From: Erinaceus europaeus
Lineage: Eukaryota; Chordata; Mammalia; Eulipotyphla; Erinaceidae
Direction of reading: 5' to 3'
NCBI RefSeq assembly: GCF_950295315.1
Contig: NC_080166.1
Location: 100,046,999-100,110,998, forward strand
DNA: 64,000 nucleotides
Shown: positions 63,134 to 64,000 of the stretch, one piece after another
How positions within the stretch are numbered: position 1 is the stretch's first letter
Layout of the letters: each line of letters starts with the position of its first letter
Program-made: the position numbers and the translations under genes
Notes under the pieces: model-generated
What the model was told of the DNA's origin: nothing
Seen by the model: only the letters and a program-made list of their open reading frames with translations
The model's database searches: none

Positions 63134-64000
63134 CTCTCCAAGTAGGATGGAAACAGGATGTGATATAGAGAGGGTGGAGAGAAAAGTGACTGGTGAAAAT
63201 CAGAGTGTGACAAGGAGGGGGCGGAACAGGCGAGAATCCTATCACTGAACCACCAATGCCCTGGAGTGCTTTATGTAAAAGTAATTTATGTAAATAGACC
63301 AAAGCTTTGGATCAGTAAATCACTATATAGGCATATGGTTAAGCAGAAGCCAGGGGGGGGTGGCATACTACCCAACAAGCATCAATAAATTCAAGAGCAT
63401 TGAAATCATCCCAAGTATCTTCTCAGACCACAATGGAGTAAAACTAACATTTACCAACAAACGGAAAATTATTAAAAGACATAGAATTTGGAAACTAAAC
63501 AACATGCTCCTTAAGAACAACTGGGTCAGAGACTCACTCAAACAGGAAATTCAAATGTTCCTGGAAACTAATGAAAATGAAGACACAACCTATCAAAATA
63601 TTTGGGACACAGCTAAAGCAGTACTGAGAGGGAAACTTATAGCTATACAATCACATATTAAACACCAAGAAGAAGCCCAAATGAACGACCTTACTACACA
63701 CCTCAAGGATTTAGAGGAAGAGGAACAAAGGAACCCTAAAGCAACCAGAAGGACAGAAATCACTAAAGTTAGAGCAGAAATAAACAACATCGAAAATAAA
63801 AGAACCATACAAAAGATCAATGAAGCCAAATGTTGGTTCTTTGAAAGATTAAACAAAATTGATAAACCCCTAGCCAGACTCACCAAACAAAAAAGAGAGG
63901 AGACTCAAATTAATAGAATTGTAAACAATGCAGGAGATATCACAACTGACACCACAGAAATCCAGAGTATCCTGCGAATCTTCTATAAAGAACTATATGC

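Larger units (their letters stand above)
62930..63377 (-). mobile_element. Solo LTR of an endogenous retrovirus, 448 bp, minus strand
   Basis: It starts TGCTGGG and ends CCCAACA (imperfect inverted TG...CA termini) and is flanked by a 6-bp duplication AGCATC (62924-62929 and 63378-63383). Six bases is the length typical of class II (ERVK-like) integration. Read on the minus strand it has a TATAAAAA box (63133-63126) and, 15 bases further on, an ATTAAA polyadenylation signal (63111-63106). No viral gene, primer site or internal region is present, as expected after LTR-LTR recombination. Family not identified. Confidence 0.9.
60016..64000 (+). mobile_element. Second L1 LINE of the same subfamily, plus strand, runs off the window
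   Basis: 5' UTR about 60016-61315 (two monomers), ORF1 61316-62230, ORF2 from 62291, interrupted by a solo LTR at 62930-63377. Nucleotide and protein sequence is very close to the full-length L1 at 51171. The 5' edge is read from AGAGGGGTGGCATGGAAGAC, parallel to the end of the other copy. No duplication can be checked because the 3' end is outside. Confidence 0.93.
62291..64000 (+). pseudogene. L1 ORF2 5' part, interrupted by a solo LTR, incomplete at window end
   Basis: It starts at ATG 62291 (MALQYIKS), 60 bases after the ORF1 stop. The open frame also extends upstream to 62252, but the shared protein begins here. The endonuclease motifs [15 protein letters not shown] and RIDHMLG are present. 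At 62930 the frame enters the LTR and stops at 63005-63007. After the LTR, 63378 onward continues the same protein ([16 protein letters not shown]) and stays open to the window end. The endonuclease is therefore cut before its last catalytic histidine. Confidence 0.9.

Noticed and set aside
62930..63377. Provirus with coding genes
   Set aside because: Only one LTR is present between the two 6-bp duplications; there is no internal region.
1..64000. CRISPR arrays, operons, phage or plasmid features
   Set aside because: No spaced direct repeats of CRISPR type and no bacterial-style gene packing; all tandem repeats are eukaryotic micro- or minisatellites, and the mobile elements are mammalian.

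Overview
This window is mammalian nuclear DNA from a hedgehog (family Erinaceidae, probably Erinaceus or Atelerix). Three things point there. (1) Many copies of a tRNA-derived SINE begin GGGAGTCGGGCGGTAGCGCAG and end in CAACAATAATAA-type A-rich tails. (2) Several L1 LINEs share one characteristic long 3' UTR. (3) There is a non-LTR retrotransposon fragment of the Vingi type, a clade reported among mammals only in hedgehogs. I recognise no host protein-coding gene, no functional tRNA or other RNA gene, and nothing prokaryotic. The window reads as an AT-rich intergenic (or deep intronic) region whose recognisable content is mobile DNA and simple repeats.

Layout. 1-31 kb: repeat-poor AT-rich DNA with scattered 5'-truncated L1 3' ends, at least three kinds of tRNA-derived SINE and many microsatellites. 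This part also holds two very short tailless retroinsertions (6.16 and 6.94 kb, the second a tRNA-Gly(UCC) 5' half) and a 77-bp Vingi tail at 26.0 kb. The least repeat-rich stretch is about 11.7-14.6 kb. 31-47 kb: more SINEs, a 78-bp Vingi tail inside a SINE (32.4 kb), an L1 ORF2 fragment that flips strand at 31.95 kb, and a U6 snRNA pseudogene (39.7 kb). 47.4-50.0 kb: a three-level nest, with Vingi (1,342 bp, 13-bp target-site duplication) inside an internally deleted L1, itself inside a SINE. 50.7-58.9 kb: a 7.47-kb full-length L1 on the minus strand, flanked by a perfect 18-bp duplication, inserted into an older L1 3' UTR. 60.0-64 kb: the 5' 4 kb of a second L1 of the same subfamily on the plus strand. 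Its ORF2 is interrupted by a 448-bp solo LTR with a 6-bp duplication. The L1 runs off the window.

How the parts relate. The L1s encode ORF1 (coiled coil and RNA binding) and ORF2 (endonuclease and reverse transcriptase). These are the machinery expected to have mobilised the SINEs, the U6 copy and the tRNA fragment, several of which keep clear target-site duplications. Vingi is a separate lineage with its own reverse transcriptase. Its 3' end (an AAG-type tail directly after the ORF stop) occurs three times in the window. Both 5'-complete L1s carry two 5' UTR monomers about 451 bp apart, each headed by an AAGATGGC (YY1-type) site, mutated in one monomer. An antisense ORF crosses the 5' UTR in both copies. 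Boundaries stated with duplications were read to the base; other repeat boundaries are approximate, because no repeat library could be consulted.
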